Shown here in pieces: positions 44,683 through 53,453 of a stretch of 64,000 bases of DNA (the first letter of the stretch is position 1; each line of letters starts with the position of its first letter). The DNA is taken from NCBI GenBank assembly GCA_965226925.1, contig CBDDEN010000010.1, forward strand, positions 186,001-250,000, written 5' to 3'. Both the position numbers and the translations under genes were made by a program. Under the pieces are notes generated by a model. It was not told where the DNA came from, made no database searches, and saw only the letters and a list, made by a program, of their open reading frames with translations. This DNA is from CBDDCX01 sp965226925 (GTDB taxonomy: Bacteria > Gemmatimonadota > Gemmatimonadetes > Longimicrobiales > Gaopeijiaceae).

Positions 44683-45540
44683 ATGTTCTACACCCTGCGC
44701 GAGACCGTCGCAGCTTTTCGCCGGGCTCCCCTGCTGACCGGCCTCTCGGCCGCCATGGTTGGCCTGGCCCTGTTCGTGGTCGGGCTGTTCGCGCTCGCGG
44801 CCCACAATCTGAAACTCGCTCTCGACACCTTGGAGGAGCGGGTGGAGATCGTGGCCTATCTGAGAGACGACGCGAGCACCGACGAGATCGCCACGATGGA
44901 GCGGGCCATCTCGGCGCTGCCCGAGGTCCTGGCGGTCGAGTTCGTGACGAAGGACGAAGCACTCGAGAAGGCGCGCCGGGAGCTTCCGGAATTCCGAGAG
45001 GTGATGACGGACCTGGAGGTGAATCCGCTCCCGGCTTCCCTGGAGATCGCCTTGCAACCCGGAAGTCGGACCCCGGCCACCGTCGACCGACTGGCTCAGC
45101 AGGCCCGGCTCTATCCATTCGTGGAGGAAGTGCAGTACGGACAGGAGTGGGTGGACAAGCTCTTCACGCTGCGGCGCATGGGAGGCGTCACTGCCACGGT
45201 GCTGGGCGTGGCCTTCGCTGTGGTGGCGGCCCTCATCATCGGGACGGCTGTCCGGATCGCCATTTTCGCCAGACGCGAAGAGATCAAGGTGATGCAGCTG
45301 GTGGGGGCACGGAACGGCTTCATTCGACGCCCGTTTCTCGTCGAGGGCGGCGTCACCGGCGCGTTGGGAGGGTTCCTGGCGGTCGGACTCACCTATGCGA
45401 CCTTCAGGGCGATCTTCCACTACCTCTTTTCTATCGAGTGGATTCCGCTGGCTTGGGCCGGTGGGGGCGTGTTGGCGGGCGTGGTCTTCGGCGTGATCGC
45501 CAGCGGCTTCGCCGTGCGAAAACACCTGAGGGAGGTTTGA
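44683..45540 (+). CDS. ftsX: Cell division protein FtsX
   Basis: Four-helix membrane partner of FtsE, 285 residues. Transmembrane helix 1 is about residues 17-40. A periplasmic domain of about 110 residues follows, including the EVLAVEFVTKDEAL segment. The last three helices are in the C-terminal third (TATVLGVAFAVVAALIIGTA, then GGFLAVGLTYATF and WAGGGVLAGVVFGVIASGFA). The periplasmic domain is where EnvC-type activators dock, and just such a gene is next. Confidence 0.94.
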   Translation: MFYTLRETVAAFRRAPLLTGLSAAMVGLALFVVGLFALAAHNLKLALDTLEERVEIVAYLRDDASTDEIATMERAISALPEVLAVEFVTKDEALEKARRELPEFREVMTDLEVNPLPASLEIALQPGSRTPATVDRLAQQARLYPFVEEVQYGQEWVDKLFTLRRMGGVTATVLGVAFAVVAALIIGTAVRIAIFARREEIKVMQLVGARNGFIRRPFLVEGGVTGALGGFLAVGLTYATFRAIFHYLFSIEWIPLAWAGGGVLAGVVFGVIASGFAVRKHLREV

Positions 45541-45542
45541 CC

Positions 45543-46757
45543 TTGCCCCTGCCTCGCCTCCCGAGAGTCACGACCCTACTGCTTGGCGTGTCCCTCCTGG
45601 TACCGTCGGGTCTCACGGCGCAAGCCGAGGACATCCGCAAGGAGATTCTCGAAAGCCAACGACGCCTCGAAGAGGTGCGTGCCGAACGGGAGCGCCTTCG
45701 GACTGAGATGAGCAACCTCGAGGGCCGTGTTCGAAACGCGTCGAGTGAGCTCGCCAACATCGAACGTCAGATCAGCGCCTCACGGTCGGCCCTGGGCGAG
45801 GTCGATTTCCAGGTCGATGCCTCCGCCCAGGAGATCGAAGGATCGTCACGTGACCTGGTGGTCACTCGGGAGCGGCTGCGGAACGGCGCCGCCGTGCTCA
45901 ATCGCAGACTGCGAGACATTTACAAGCGGGGGCCGCTCCATTCCGTGAAGGTGATGCTCGGCGCGGGGTCGTTCTCGGACCTGCTGACTCGATATCGCTA
46001 TTTGCGGCTCATCGCATCCTACGATCGTACCCTGATGGAGCGCGTGGGGGAGCTCGAGGCCGACCTGGTGGTCCAGAATGTCACGCTCGGAAACCACATG
46101 TCGGACCTCGGCCGCCTTCGACAGGCCAAGCAGGGAGAGGTAGCGTCGCTTCGATCCGTCGAAGAACAACGCCGGCGGGCGCTCGAGAACTACCGGGCCG
46201 AAGAAAGGCGCGCGGGAAGCCGCCTGCAAGAGCTCGACAGCGACGAAAACCGTCTGACTCGATTGGTCACCGACCTCGAATCCCGGCGAATCGAGGCGGA
46301 GCGCCGACTCGCGAGCGGCGACGTTCCGACCATGTCGTCCGAAGACGTGGGTGCCCTCGATTGGCCGGTCGACGGAGACCTGATCTATCGTTTCGGTCGG
46401 GAGCAGAGACCGAACGGAATCGTGCTCAGATGGAACGGTATCGGGATCCGGGCTTCCACCGGGTCGCCCGTTCGGGCCGTCAGGGCGGGCATCGTGGTCT
46501 TGGCGGGACCGTTCGAGGGCTACGGTCCGACCGTGGTCCTCAGTCACGGAAAGGGCTTCTACACTCTGTACCTCTACCTCGAGGAGATCGGAGTCATCCA
46601 GGGCCGGCAGGTGGAGGCGGGCCAGGTGGTCGGGACGGTCGGCGGTTCCGACACGCCGGAGGGACCACACATCGAGTTCCAGGTGCGTGCGCCCGTCGAC
46701 GGCGGGTCCCCACAAGCTCGCGATCCCCTGCAGTGGCTCCGGCCCCAAGGCAGGTGA
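45543..46757 (+). CDS. EnvC-like murein hydrolase activator (coiled coil plus degenerate LytM)
   Basis: 404 residues with signal peptide (to about residue 26). Residues about 28-270 form a long charged coiled coil, and residues 275-404 a LytM/M23 fold. The zinc ligands are lost: the usual HxxxD site reads RWNGIGIRAS, the YAHL motif is YLYLEE, and HLHF is HIEFQ. EnvC has the same kind of inactive LytM domain and activates amidases. GGGAGG at 45530 places the start at the TTG seven bases later; a TTG two codons earlier overlaps ftsX. The position directly after ftsEX supports a role as its periplasmic partner. Confidence 0.87.
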   Translation: MPLPRLPRVTTLLLGVSLLVPSGLTAQAEDIRKEILESQRRLEEVRAERERLRTEMSNLEGRVRNASSELANIERQISASRSALGEVDFQVDASAQEIEGSSRDLVVTRERLRNGAAVLNRRLRDIYKRGPLHSVKVMLGAGSFSDLLTRYRYLRLIASYDRTLMERVGELEADLVVQNVTLGNHMSDLGRLRQAKQGEVASLRSVEEQRRRALENYRAEERRAGSRLQELDSDENRLTRLVTDLESRRIEAERRLASGDVPTMSSEDVGALDWPVDGDLIYRFGREQRPNGIVLRWNGIGIRASTGSPVRAVRAGIVVLAGPFEGYGPTVVLSHGKGFYTLYLYLEEIGVIQGRQVEAGQVVGTVGGSDTPEGPHIEFQVRAPVDGGSPQARDPLQWLRPQGR

Positions 46758-47902
46758 GCCTCCACGAATTCGTAGGGCACGACGCCGTCCTATCCTCGGT
46801 CGCCCTCGCCTGGGAGCGGGGCTCCCTTCCCGTCAGCGTGTTGATCCACGGCCCTCGGGGTGTCGGGAAACAGCGGCTCGCCCTGTGGCTGGGACAACTT
46901 CTGCTGTGCACGGCATCGACTCGGAACGGACCCTGTTCCGAATGCAAGGCCTGTCGGATGTCGCTGTCACTCGAGCATCCGGACCTTCACTGGTACTTCC
47001 CGCTTCCGAAACCACCCCGCGTGCGCCCCGACAAGCTCGGCGACGCCCTGGAAGAAGCACGACACCAGGCGCTCGCCGATCGCCGCGAGAACACGCTCCG
47101 AGCGGCCCTGCTCACCGCAGAACCGACCGGTCTCTACCTGGCGGTGGCCCAGCACCTGCGGAGGCAGGCCCGACGGCGGCCGGCGATGGGCGAGCGACAG
47201 GTCTTCGTCATCGGTGACGCCGAGACCCTGGTGCCCCAGGAATCGAGCCAGGCCGCGGCCAACGCGTTGCTGAAGCTGCTCGAGGAACCACCCCCGGACA
47301 CGCATCTGATCCTCACCTCGAGTGAGCCCGGCCGCCTTCTGGCCACGATTCGCTCCAGGACCATGCCCCTTCACCTACCGGGCCTTCCGGACGACGACGT
47401 AGCGGCGTTCCTGGTCGACGCGACCGGAGTCGACCGGCCGAGCGCCGACAGAGCCGCGAAGCTGGGTCGAGGATCCATCGGCCGCGCGCTCGGTTTCCTT
47501 CCCGACGGCGACGAGCCAGGGCCGCTGGAGGAGCTGCGACAGCGCGCCTTCCGCTTGCTGGAGGCGGCCTCGGCCCCGGACGCCGGCTTCATCTACCGAC
47601 AGTCTCTGGAATTCCAGTCCGTGCGTGGTCGCGGCCTGATCGCTCTCCTGGACCTGCTGGAGGACGCCTTGAGGGACCTGTCCGCCACGGCCGCCGGGGT
47701 CCCGGACCGGGTCATCAGCCTCGATACCGCCGACTTCCTGGAACGGATCCGGAGCGAACGGGATATCCACCCAGTCGCGATTGCCGCCGCCTTCGCCAGG
47801 CTGGAGGAAGCCAAGGAGATGGCGGCGGGCAACGTGAACCCTCAACTGATCGTTGCGGGACTCCTGACCGGAATCCGCGAGGCACTGAATGGCACCGTCT
47901 GA
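46754..47902 (+). CDS. holB: DNA polymerase III delta-prime subunit
   Basis: Clamp-loader subunit of 382 residues. The N-terminal AAA+ fold has a deviant P-loop GPRGVGKQRLALW, with Gln in place of Ser/Thr, as expected for non-hydrolysing delta-prime. The zinc-binding cluster is CTASTRNGPCSECKAC. NALLKLLEEPPPDTHLIL leads to the SRC-like arginine-finger segment TIRSRTMP, where Thr replaces the usual Cys. GTG at 46754 overlaps the EnvC-like stop as GTGA. It overlaps moaC by 14 bases. The C-terminal third is weakly conserved. Confidence 0.9.
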   Translation: MSLHEFVGHDAVLSSVALAWERGSLPVSVLIHGPRGVGKQRLALWLGQLLLCTASTRNGPCSECKACRMSLSLEHPDLHWYFPLPKPPRVRPDKLGDALEEARHQALADRRENTLRAALLTAEPTGLYLAVAQHLRRQARRRPAMGERQVFVIGDAETLVPQESSQAAANALLKLLEEPPPDTHLILTSSEPGRLLATIRSRTMPLHLPGLPDDDVAAFLVDATGVDRPSADRAAKLGRGSIGRALGFLPDGDEPGPLEELRQRAFRLLEAASAPDAGFIYRQSLEFQSVRGRGLIALLDLLEDALRDLSATAAGVPDRVISLDTADFLERIRSERDIHPVAIAAAFARLEEAKEMAAGNVNPQLIVAGLLTGIREALNGTV

Positions 47903-48401
47903 GCGGGACGACGCTGTGGGTGGCGAAGGTCTGACCCACCTGGACCCGGACGGCCAAGCCCGCATGGTCGACGTTTCGGAGAAGAGCGTCTCCCAACGCA
48001 CCGCCGTCGCCGAAGGTCGAATTCGCATGTCCCCGGAAACCCTCGGCGCCATCGAGGCGGGCGACGTCAAGAAGGGCGACGTCGTTCAGGTGGCTCGTTT
48101 GGCCGCCATATCGGCCGGCAAACGTACCGGCGATCTGATTCCCCTATGCCACATGCTTCCCGGTGCCTCCTTCAGCGTAGACGTGCTGACGGACCGCGAC
48201 CTTCCGGGAGTCGTGGTACGCGCCGAGGTGAAGGTCGCTGGCCAGACAGGCGTGGAGATGGAGGCCCTCACCGCCGTGACCGTCGGTCTGCTCACGGTGT
48301 ACGATATGGCCAAGTCCCTCGATCGTGGCATGGTGATCGAGGGTGTCCGACTTCTCTTGAAGGACGGTGGCAAGTCCGGCCGGTGGTCCGCCGACGTTTG
48401 A
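47889..48401 (+). CDS. moaC: Cyclic pyranopterin monophosphate synthase
   Basis: Molybdenum cofactor biosynthesis step after MoaA. 170 residues. GEGLTHLDPDGQARMVDVS, the active-site segment KRTGDLIPLCHMLPGA, and GVEMEALTAVTVGLLTVYDM are all diagnostic. The usual LCHPL is LCHML here. No other moa genes are near, so moaC is detached. It overlaps holB, and the M28 peptidase follows after 40 bases. Confidence 0.95.
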   Translation: MAPSERDDAVGGEGLTHLDPDGQARMVDVSEKSVSQRTAVAEGRIRMSPETLGAIEAGDVKKGDVVQVARLAAISAGKRTGDLIPLCHMLPGASFSVDVLTDRDLPGVVVRAEVKVAGQTGVEMEALTAVTVGLLTVYDMAKSLDRGMVIEGVRLLLKDGGKSGRWSADV

Positions 48402-48441
48402 GCATCGCACAGCAACTCGATTCACCCATGGAGACGCGTCC

Positions 48442-50025
48442 GTGAGAAACTCATTCCTGATCCCTTTCGTGATCGTCGGTGCCGGCGCCTGTGCCGGAGG
48501 TGGCACCTCCCCAGCAACAGAAGCCGCGCCACCGACCCGACCGGAGGTCTCGTCCGGAGCGAGCTACTCGGAAGCGACGACCCGGGCCGGCGCCGGCATC
48601 CGCCCGGACGCGATCCAGGACCACATCGCGTTCCTGGCCAGCGACGCACTTGGCGGGCGCGACACGCCGAGCCCAGGGCTGGAGGCGGCCGCGGAGTATT
48701 TGGCGGCCGAACTGGAGAGCGCGGGTCTCGAACCCGCAGGTGACGACGGGGGGTTCTTTCAGCGCTTCCCGTACACCCGGACCGCCATGGTCGTCGAGCG
48801 TCGGCGCGTGGCGTATACGGGCCCCGCAGGGCCACAAGCGCTCGACTTCGGCCGGGACTACTACGTGATCCCGGGGCAGCAGGTCGCCGAAGACGCCGAG
48901 GTGGTATTCGGTGGCGCCGCCGCACAGCCCGCAGGCGGCCTGGTGCAGGTGGCCCGGGGCAAGGTGCTCCTCTTCACGACCGAGGGGAATCCCGTGGTGG
49001 GGACGGGCGAGGCTCTTCTCGGTGCGTTTCAGGCGGCCGCGCAGGGCGGCGCCTCGGCTCTGGTCCTCCTCCTCGATGACACAAACGCTCCGGACAGCAT
49101 TCTCGATCTCGCGAGCGGAATTCAAGGTGCCGGGCTCGCCACACCGCTTCCCATTCTCGGGCTGTCTGCCGATCGGTCCCGCGCACTGTTCGCGGCCGCC
49201 GGGCTCGACCTGCCGTCATTGCGCGAGTCCCCTCCTGAAAGCGCCATCACGCTGGACGGAATCACCATGACTTTGGCGGCTCCATTCGAGATCTCGGAGC
49301 ACACTCCCCCGAACATCGTGGCGATGATCCGGGGGACGGACCCCGTCCTGAGGGACGAGTACATCGTATATAGCGCCCACTTCGACCACGTGGGCGTCGG
49401 AATGCCCAACGAAGCCGGTGACTCCATCTACAACGGAGCCGACGACGACGCGTCCGGCACATCGGTACTCCTCGAGACGGCGGCCGCCTTCGCGGCCATG
49501 GACGTAGCGCCGGCCCGCTCCGTGATCTTCCTGGCCGTGAGCGGGGAAGAAAAGGGACTCTTGGGCTCGAAGTACTTCTCGGAAAACCCCACCGTGCCCC
49601 TCGAGGCGATCATCATGAACATCAACCTCGACATGGTGGGGAGAAACCACCCCGACACCGTGATCGGGGTGGGTCGGCAGTATACGAACCTCGGCCCTCT
49701 CACGGACCGCATCCTTCAAGACCATCCCGATCTGGGATTCACGGTGATCGAGGATCCGAAGCCGGAGGAGCAGGCGTTTTTCCGAAGCGATCACCTTCAC
49801 TTCGTGAACAAGGACATTCCCGCGATTTTCTTCACCACTTGGGACCACGAGGACTACCACAAGCCCTCCGACGAGGCCCACCTCATCGATTCGGAGAAGG
49901 CGGCTCGTATCGCGAGAATGGTGTTCTATCTCGGTGCCCTCGTCGCCAGTGGCGACGAAGACCCCCAGTGGACGGAGAGCGGGCTGGCTGAGGTCCAACA
50001 GATCATCGCCGAGAACGGAAACTAG
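48442..50025 (+). CDS. M28 family metallopeptidase, probable lipoprotein
   Basis: 527 residues. An N-terminal signal ends near GAGACAGGG; the Cys may be lipidated, but the lipobox is weak. A PA-type insert (about residues 130-250) is followed by the M28 domain: YSAHFDHVGVG carries the first zinc His and Asp, GADDDASGTS the bridging Asp, and SGEEKGLLGSKYF the catalytic and ligand Glu. NLDMVGR and the last His in WDHEDYHKPSDEA complete the di-zinc site. It is an aminopeptidase or carboxypeptidase of the envelope. The GTG start has GGAG eight bases before. It ends a string running from 34 kb. Confidence 0.9.
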   Translation: MRNSFLIPFVIVGAGACAGGGTSPATEAAPPTRPEVSSGASYSEATTRAGAGIRPDAIQDHIAFLASDALGGRDTPSPGLEAAAEYLAAELESAGLEPAGDDGGFFQRFPYTRTAMVVERRRVAYTGPAGPQALDFGRDYYVIPGQQVAEDAEVVFGGAAAQPAGGLVQVARGKVLLFTTEGNPVVGTGEALLGAFQAAAQGGASALVLLLDDTNAPDSILDLASGIQGAGLATPLPILGLSADRSRALFAAAGLDLPSLRESPPESAITLDGITMTLAAPFEISEHTPPNIVAMIRGTDPVLRDEYIVYSAHFDHVGVGMPNEAGDSIYNGADDDASGTSVLLETAAAFAAMDVAPARSVIFLAVSGEEKGLLGSKYFSENPTVPLEAIIMNINLDMVGRNHPDTVIGVGRQYTNLGPLTDRILQDHPDLGFTVIEDPKPEEQAFFRSDHLHFVNKDIPAIFFTTWDHEDYHKPSDEAHLIDSEKAARIARMVFYLGALVASGDEDPQWTESGLAEVQQIIAENGN

Positions 50026-50041
50026 GCGGAGCGTTGGGGAA

Positions 50042-51232
50042 CTAGGATCGCCGGCGGCTCCGCTCCCCGGACCGGGGGGCGCGTGGGACGACGACCCACT
50101 GCCCGATCTGCAGCCGCCGGGGCTCGATGCCGGGATTCGCGGCCCTCAGCCGGCTGAGGCTCACTCCGTACCTCACCGCGATGTGGCTGAACGTCTCGCC
50201 GCTCCGCACACGGTGCTCCAGGAAGCTGACTCGCTGCTCCGGGGGGATGAGCGCATAGTTGCTCTCGAAGACGGCGCCCCGACCCTCCGGTACCCGGACG
50301 ATCGTCTCCCGGTCGGGCGGCGTGAAGCCCCTCACGAGCTGCGGATTCAACTCCTCGATGAACTCCTGACGGCTGTCTGCCGCCGCCGCGATCACGTCGA
50401 CGGACGTCGCATCGGGAACGCTCACCTCCTCGAAGCGCAGCGGCGTCGTGTTGGGGGCTTCGAATCCGTAGCGTCCCGGTGACCCTCCGAGCGTCGAGGC
50501 CGCGAGCAGCTTGGGAACGAAGTCCCGTGTCTCGGCGGGGAGCGACTCGTAGAGGACCAGAAAGAGGCTGTCGCCCTGAGGTGCGAGGGGCGCCTGTTTC
50601 CTGAGGATACGCGAGACCCGATTGGGCCCGGCGTTGTACGCGGCCAACGCCAGATACCAAGAACCGAATCGCTGGTGATGTTCGGAGAGCACGTCCAACG
50701 CCTTGGGCGTGGACCGCACCGGATCACGGCGCTCATCGAGTAGCGGATCCACCGTCAGCCCGACGGCCCGAGCCGTCCCGCTCATGAACTGCCACAGGCC
50801 GACCGCGGAAGCCGGGCTCCGGGCGGACGGAACGTATCCGCTCTCTATGATGGGCAGGTAACGTAGCGAGGGTGGGAGTCCGCGCGCCGCGATCTCCCGA
50901 TCCACGACCTCCCGGTAGTGCTCCATGCGGCCCAGATACAGTTGGAACTCCTTGACCCCGGGCCCCAGCCAGTAGTCGATCCACCGCTCCGTCCGCCGCG
51001 CCAGGGTCGGGTGGCGCGCCCATGGGGAGTCGAGGATCGCATCTGGGACCACGGCAGGCGGCTCAGTGAGAATCGGACCGCGACCAGCGTCGAGGAAGGC
51101 GGGTCTATCCACCCTGAGGGGAGGACCCGGTAACGCAGGGGGAGGGTCTGGAAATCCGGCTGCGCAGGCGGTCGAGAGCGCGAGGAGCCCCCAAGCCGGA
51201 GTCGTTCGGAACGCGGGCCGGCCACGGATCAT
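50042..51232 (-). CDS. Membrane-bound lytic transglycosylase (MltD type) with LysM domain
   Basis: 396 residues. A signal sequence with Cys23 (LSTAC) suggests a lipoprotein. The SLT domain has catalytic Glu in LPIIESGYVPSARSPASAVG, then LWQFMSGTARAVGL and WYLALAAYNAGPNRV. A single LysM repeat near the C-terminus (HRVRSGETFSHIAVRYGVS) binds peptidoglycan. It cleaves glycan strands to 1,6-anhydroMurNAc. It is the gene after guaB on the minus strand and its leader contains an 11-base inverted repeat. Confidence 0.92.
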   Translation of the reverse strand: MIRGRPAFRTTPAWGLLALSTACAAGFPDPPPALPGPPLRVDRPAFLDAGRGPILTEPPAVVPDAILDSPWARHPTLARRTERWIDYWLGPGVKEFQLYLGRMEHYREVVDREIAARGLPPSLRYLPIIESGYVPSARSPASAVGLWQFMSGTARAVGLTVDPLLDERRDPVRSTPKALDVLSEHHQRFGSWYLALAAYNAGPNRVSRILRKQAPLAPQGDSLFLVLYESLPAETRDFVPKLLAASTLGGSPGRYGFEAPNTTPLRFEEVSVPDATSVDVIAAAADSRQEFIEELNPQLVRGFTPPDRETIVRVPEGRGAVFESNYALIPPEQRVSFLEHRVRSGETFSHIAVRYGVSLSRLRAANPGIEPRRLQIGQWVVVPRAPRSGERSRRRS

Positions 51233-51239
51233 GCGAGCA

Positions 51240-51307
51240 CTCGGTCCACCGCACTCAGCGGGAGCCGGGCCGGGATTTCATCTACTCCCATATGGAGGTG
51301 GACCGAG
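51240..51307 (-). promoter_or_regulatory. Eleven-base inverted repeat between guaB and the lytic transglycosylase gene
   Basis: CTCGGTCCACC (51240-51250) and GGTGGACCGAG (51297-51307) are perfect inverted repeats filling the gap between the guaB stop and the transglycosylase start. An inner GGGAG/CTCCC pair can also form. On the minus transcript the GGTGGA strand lies 13-18 bases before the ATG and could hold the ribosome-binding site in a stem. It may equally be the 3-prime end structure of guaB. Confidence 0.45.
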
Positions 51308-51308
51308 A

Positions 51309-52784
51309 TTACATGTGGTAATTCGGCGCTTCCCGGGTGATGGTGACGTCGTGCGGATGCGACTCCCGGAGACCGCCCGGAGTGACGCGCACGAAGGTGG
51401 CCTTCTCCCAGAGCTCACGAAGGTCGGCGGCCCCGCAATAGCCCATCCCACTCTGGAGTCCTCCCACCAACTGAAACACCGAGTCGGCCATGGGGCCCTT
51501 GTAGGGTACGCGGGCCTCGATGCCCTCGGGAACCAGCTTCTGCCTCTCGGTCTCGGGATCCTGGAAATAGCGGTCCGCCGAGCCTTCCTGCATGGCGGAG
51601 AGCGAGCCCATACCCCTGACCGTCTTGAAGCGACGGCCCTCCATAAGGAAGCTCTCTCCGGGCGACTCCTCCGTTCCGGCGAACATGGATCCCATCATCA
51701 CACAGTGAGCTCCCGCGGCCAGTGCCTTGACCAGGTCACCCGAGTACCGGATGCCTCCGTCCGCGATGACCGGAATCTCACCCTGTACACCCTCGACGGC
51801 GTCCATAATGGCCGTCAGCTGCGGCAGACCCACACCCGTGACGACCCGCGTCGTGCAAATCGATCCCGGCCCGACTCCGACCTTGATGGCATCCGCGCCC
51901 CGCTGCAGCAGCGCGGCAGCGCCTTCGCTCGTACCGATGTTACCGGCCACGATCTGCGCGTCGGGAAACCTCTCACGGGTGCGCGTCACGGCCTGGAGCA
52001 CACCCTCCGAGTGCCCATGGGCGGTATCGATCACCAAGACGTCCACACCCACCGCAACCAGCTCCGCGGCCCGGTCGAGGTCTTTGTGCGAAGCGCCGAT
52101 GGCTGCCCCAACGCGGAGCCGCCCGTGCTCGTCTTTGCAGGAATTGGGAAAGAGCCGGCGCTTGAAGATGTCCTTCACCGTGATCAGGCCCTTCAGAATC
52201 CCGTCGGCATCGACGACCGGGAGCTTCTCGATCCGGTGCTGGTGCAAGACCCTCTCCGCGTCCTCCAGGGTCGTGCCCACAGGGGCCGTCACGAGGCCCT
52301 CGGAGGTCATCACGTCGCGGATCGTGAGATCCAGGTTGGGCTCGAACTGCAGATCGCGATTGGTGACGATCCCGATGAGGCGTCCCCCGTCCTCGACGAT
52401 GGGCACACCCGAAATCGAGAAGCGTGCCATGAGCCCGTGGGCATCGCGTATGGTTTTGCCGGGGGCCAGGGTGATGGGATCCCGGATCATTCCGCTTTCG
52501 GAGCGCTTGACGCGATCGACCTCTTCCGCCTGCCGGTCGATCGAGAGGTTCTTGTGAATGACCCCCAACCCCCCCTGTCGCGCGATCGCGATGGCCATCC
52601 CCGACTCGGTGACCGTATCCATCGCGGCCGTGAGCAGAGGGATCTGCAACTGGATATTGTTGGTCAGGGAGGTGGTTACGGAAGTGTCCTTCGGGTGCAC
52701 GGTCGAGTGCCCAGGCACGAGAAGCACGTCGTCGAACGTGAGGGATTCCTTGACTATCACCGCGACACCATTCCGATCACCCAT
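51309..52784 (-). CDS. guaB: Inosine-5-monophosphate dehydrogenase
   Basis: NAD-dependent oxidation of IMP to XMP, the committed step to GTP. 491 residues. The TIM barrel is split by two CBS domains (about 95-215). The catalytic-Cys loop reads GVGPGSICTTRVVTGVG; IPVIADGGIRYSGD and the flap residues after GMGSLSAMQEGS are present. The start used gives MGDRNGVAVIVKESLTFDDV; a GTG a few codons in is an alternative. The lytic transglycosylase gene follows. Confidence 0.96.
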   Translation of the reverse strand: MGDRNGVAVIVKESLTFDDVLLVPGHSTVHPKDTSVTTSLTNNIQLQIPLLTAAMDTVTESGMAIAIARQGGLGVIHKNLSIDRQAEEVDRVKRSESGMIRDPITLAPGKTIRDAHGLMARFSISGVPIVEDGGRLIGIVTNRDLQFEPNLDLTIRDVMTSEGLVTAPVGTTLEDAERVLHQHRIEKLPVVDADGILKGLITVKDIFKRRLFPNSCKDEHGRLRVGAAIGASHKDLDRAAELVAVGVDVLVIDTAHGHSEGVLQAVTRTRERFPDAQIVAGNIGTSEGAAALLQRGADAIKVGVGPGSICTTRVVTGVGLPQLTAIMDAVEGVQGEIPVIADGGIRYSGDLVKALAAGAHCVMMGSMFAGTEESPGESFLMEGRRFKTVRGMGSLSAMQEGSADRYFQDPETERQKLVPEGIEARVPYKGPMADSVFQLVGGLQSGMGYCGAADLRELWEKATFVRVTPGGLRESHPHDVTITREAPNYHM

Positions 52785-52886
52785 AAACGAGACGCCCGCC
52801 CACCCGAAATCTCGAGTCGAGACCCCCGGCGAACAGGCGCATTATTGGCTACCATGGAAGATCTTACCCGGAGGCGTCTCGGGGTG

Positions 52887-53285
52887 TCAAGCCTCCTCCT
52901 TCGGACTGGCTTCGCCTCCTTGGCCATCTTCGTTTTTCGCTCCGGTCACATCAGGCGGCTCCGGCCCGGACGGGTCTGGGAGCGACGGCGTCAGTTCCTC
53001 GAGGAGCTGTTTGCCCGCCGAAGAGACGTTCGAGAGGACCCGATCCGCCGCGGAAATGAGTTGGAACGCCTCCCTGAGTGTGGCCGGACTCATCGCCTTC
53101 TTCCGCAGCTTGTCCTCCATCGACTCCGCGAACTTCTGTAGTCCCGAGGCTTCCTGGGCGATGTCTGAGGCGTACTTGGACTCCAGGAATTCGATGTAGT
53201 CGAGGATCTGATAGACTTGCTCCTCGGGCAGACTCTCTATCTTCCTCATGAGGCGCTTCCGAAGTACATCGTGCATGGCCGACAT
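52887..53285 (-). CDS. Unknown small acidic protein with DUF2281-like N-terminus
   Basis: 132 residues. The first 45 residues (RLMRKIESLPEEQVYQILDY then IEFLESKYASD) look like the short helical module found in DUF2281-type proteins. A helical region follows to about residue 95, then a Pro/Glu/Gly-rich tail. No membrane segment. It is divergent from the acyltransferase gene and lies 100 bases upstream of guaB on the same strand. A nine-base inverted repeat, CGAGACGCC/GGCGTCTCG, spans the gap to guaB (52788 and 52873). Function unknown. Confidence 0.65.
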   Translation of the reverse strand: MSAMHDVLRKRLMRKIESLPEEQVYQILDYIEFLESKYASDIAQEASGLQKFAESMEDKLRKKAMSPATLREAFQLISAADRVLSNVSSAGKQLLEELTPSLPDPSGPEPPDVTGAKNEDGQGGEASPKEEA

Positions 53286-53453
53286 CCCCGAATTGGTTGC
53301 ATTTCCCGGTCCGGACGGGCTTCGAGCAAGTTAACACGGCCCCCCGGGGGGAGGCGACGTCTTTGCAGGGCCGATCGGAGTCCGTATCGTGCAGGACGCG
53401 TCCATCCCTACGGGGCCGAACCGCCATTCCAACCCTACGGGGCTCTACCGCCA

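Noticed and set aside
45543..46757. Active M23 endopeptidase
   Set aside because: The fold is present but the zinc ligands are replaced at all but one position, so an EnvC-like activator is the better call.
51066..53141. A 691-residue plus-strand open frame spanning guaB and its neighbours
   Set aside because: It is antisense to guaB along nearly its whole length, and crosses real gene boundaries. No domain is seen.
53337..53453. Possible small gene or RNA in the leader of the acyltransferase
   Set aside because: It contains a C6G6 palindrome and an imperfect direct repeat, but no convincing frame, promoter or RNA fold.
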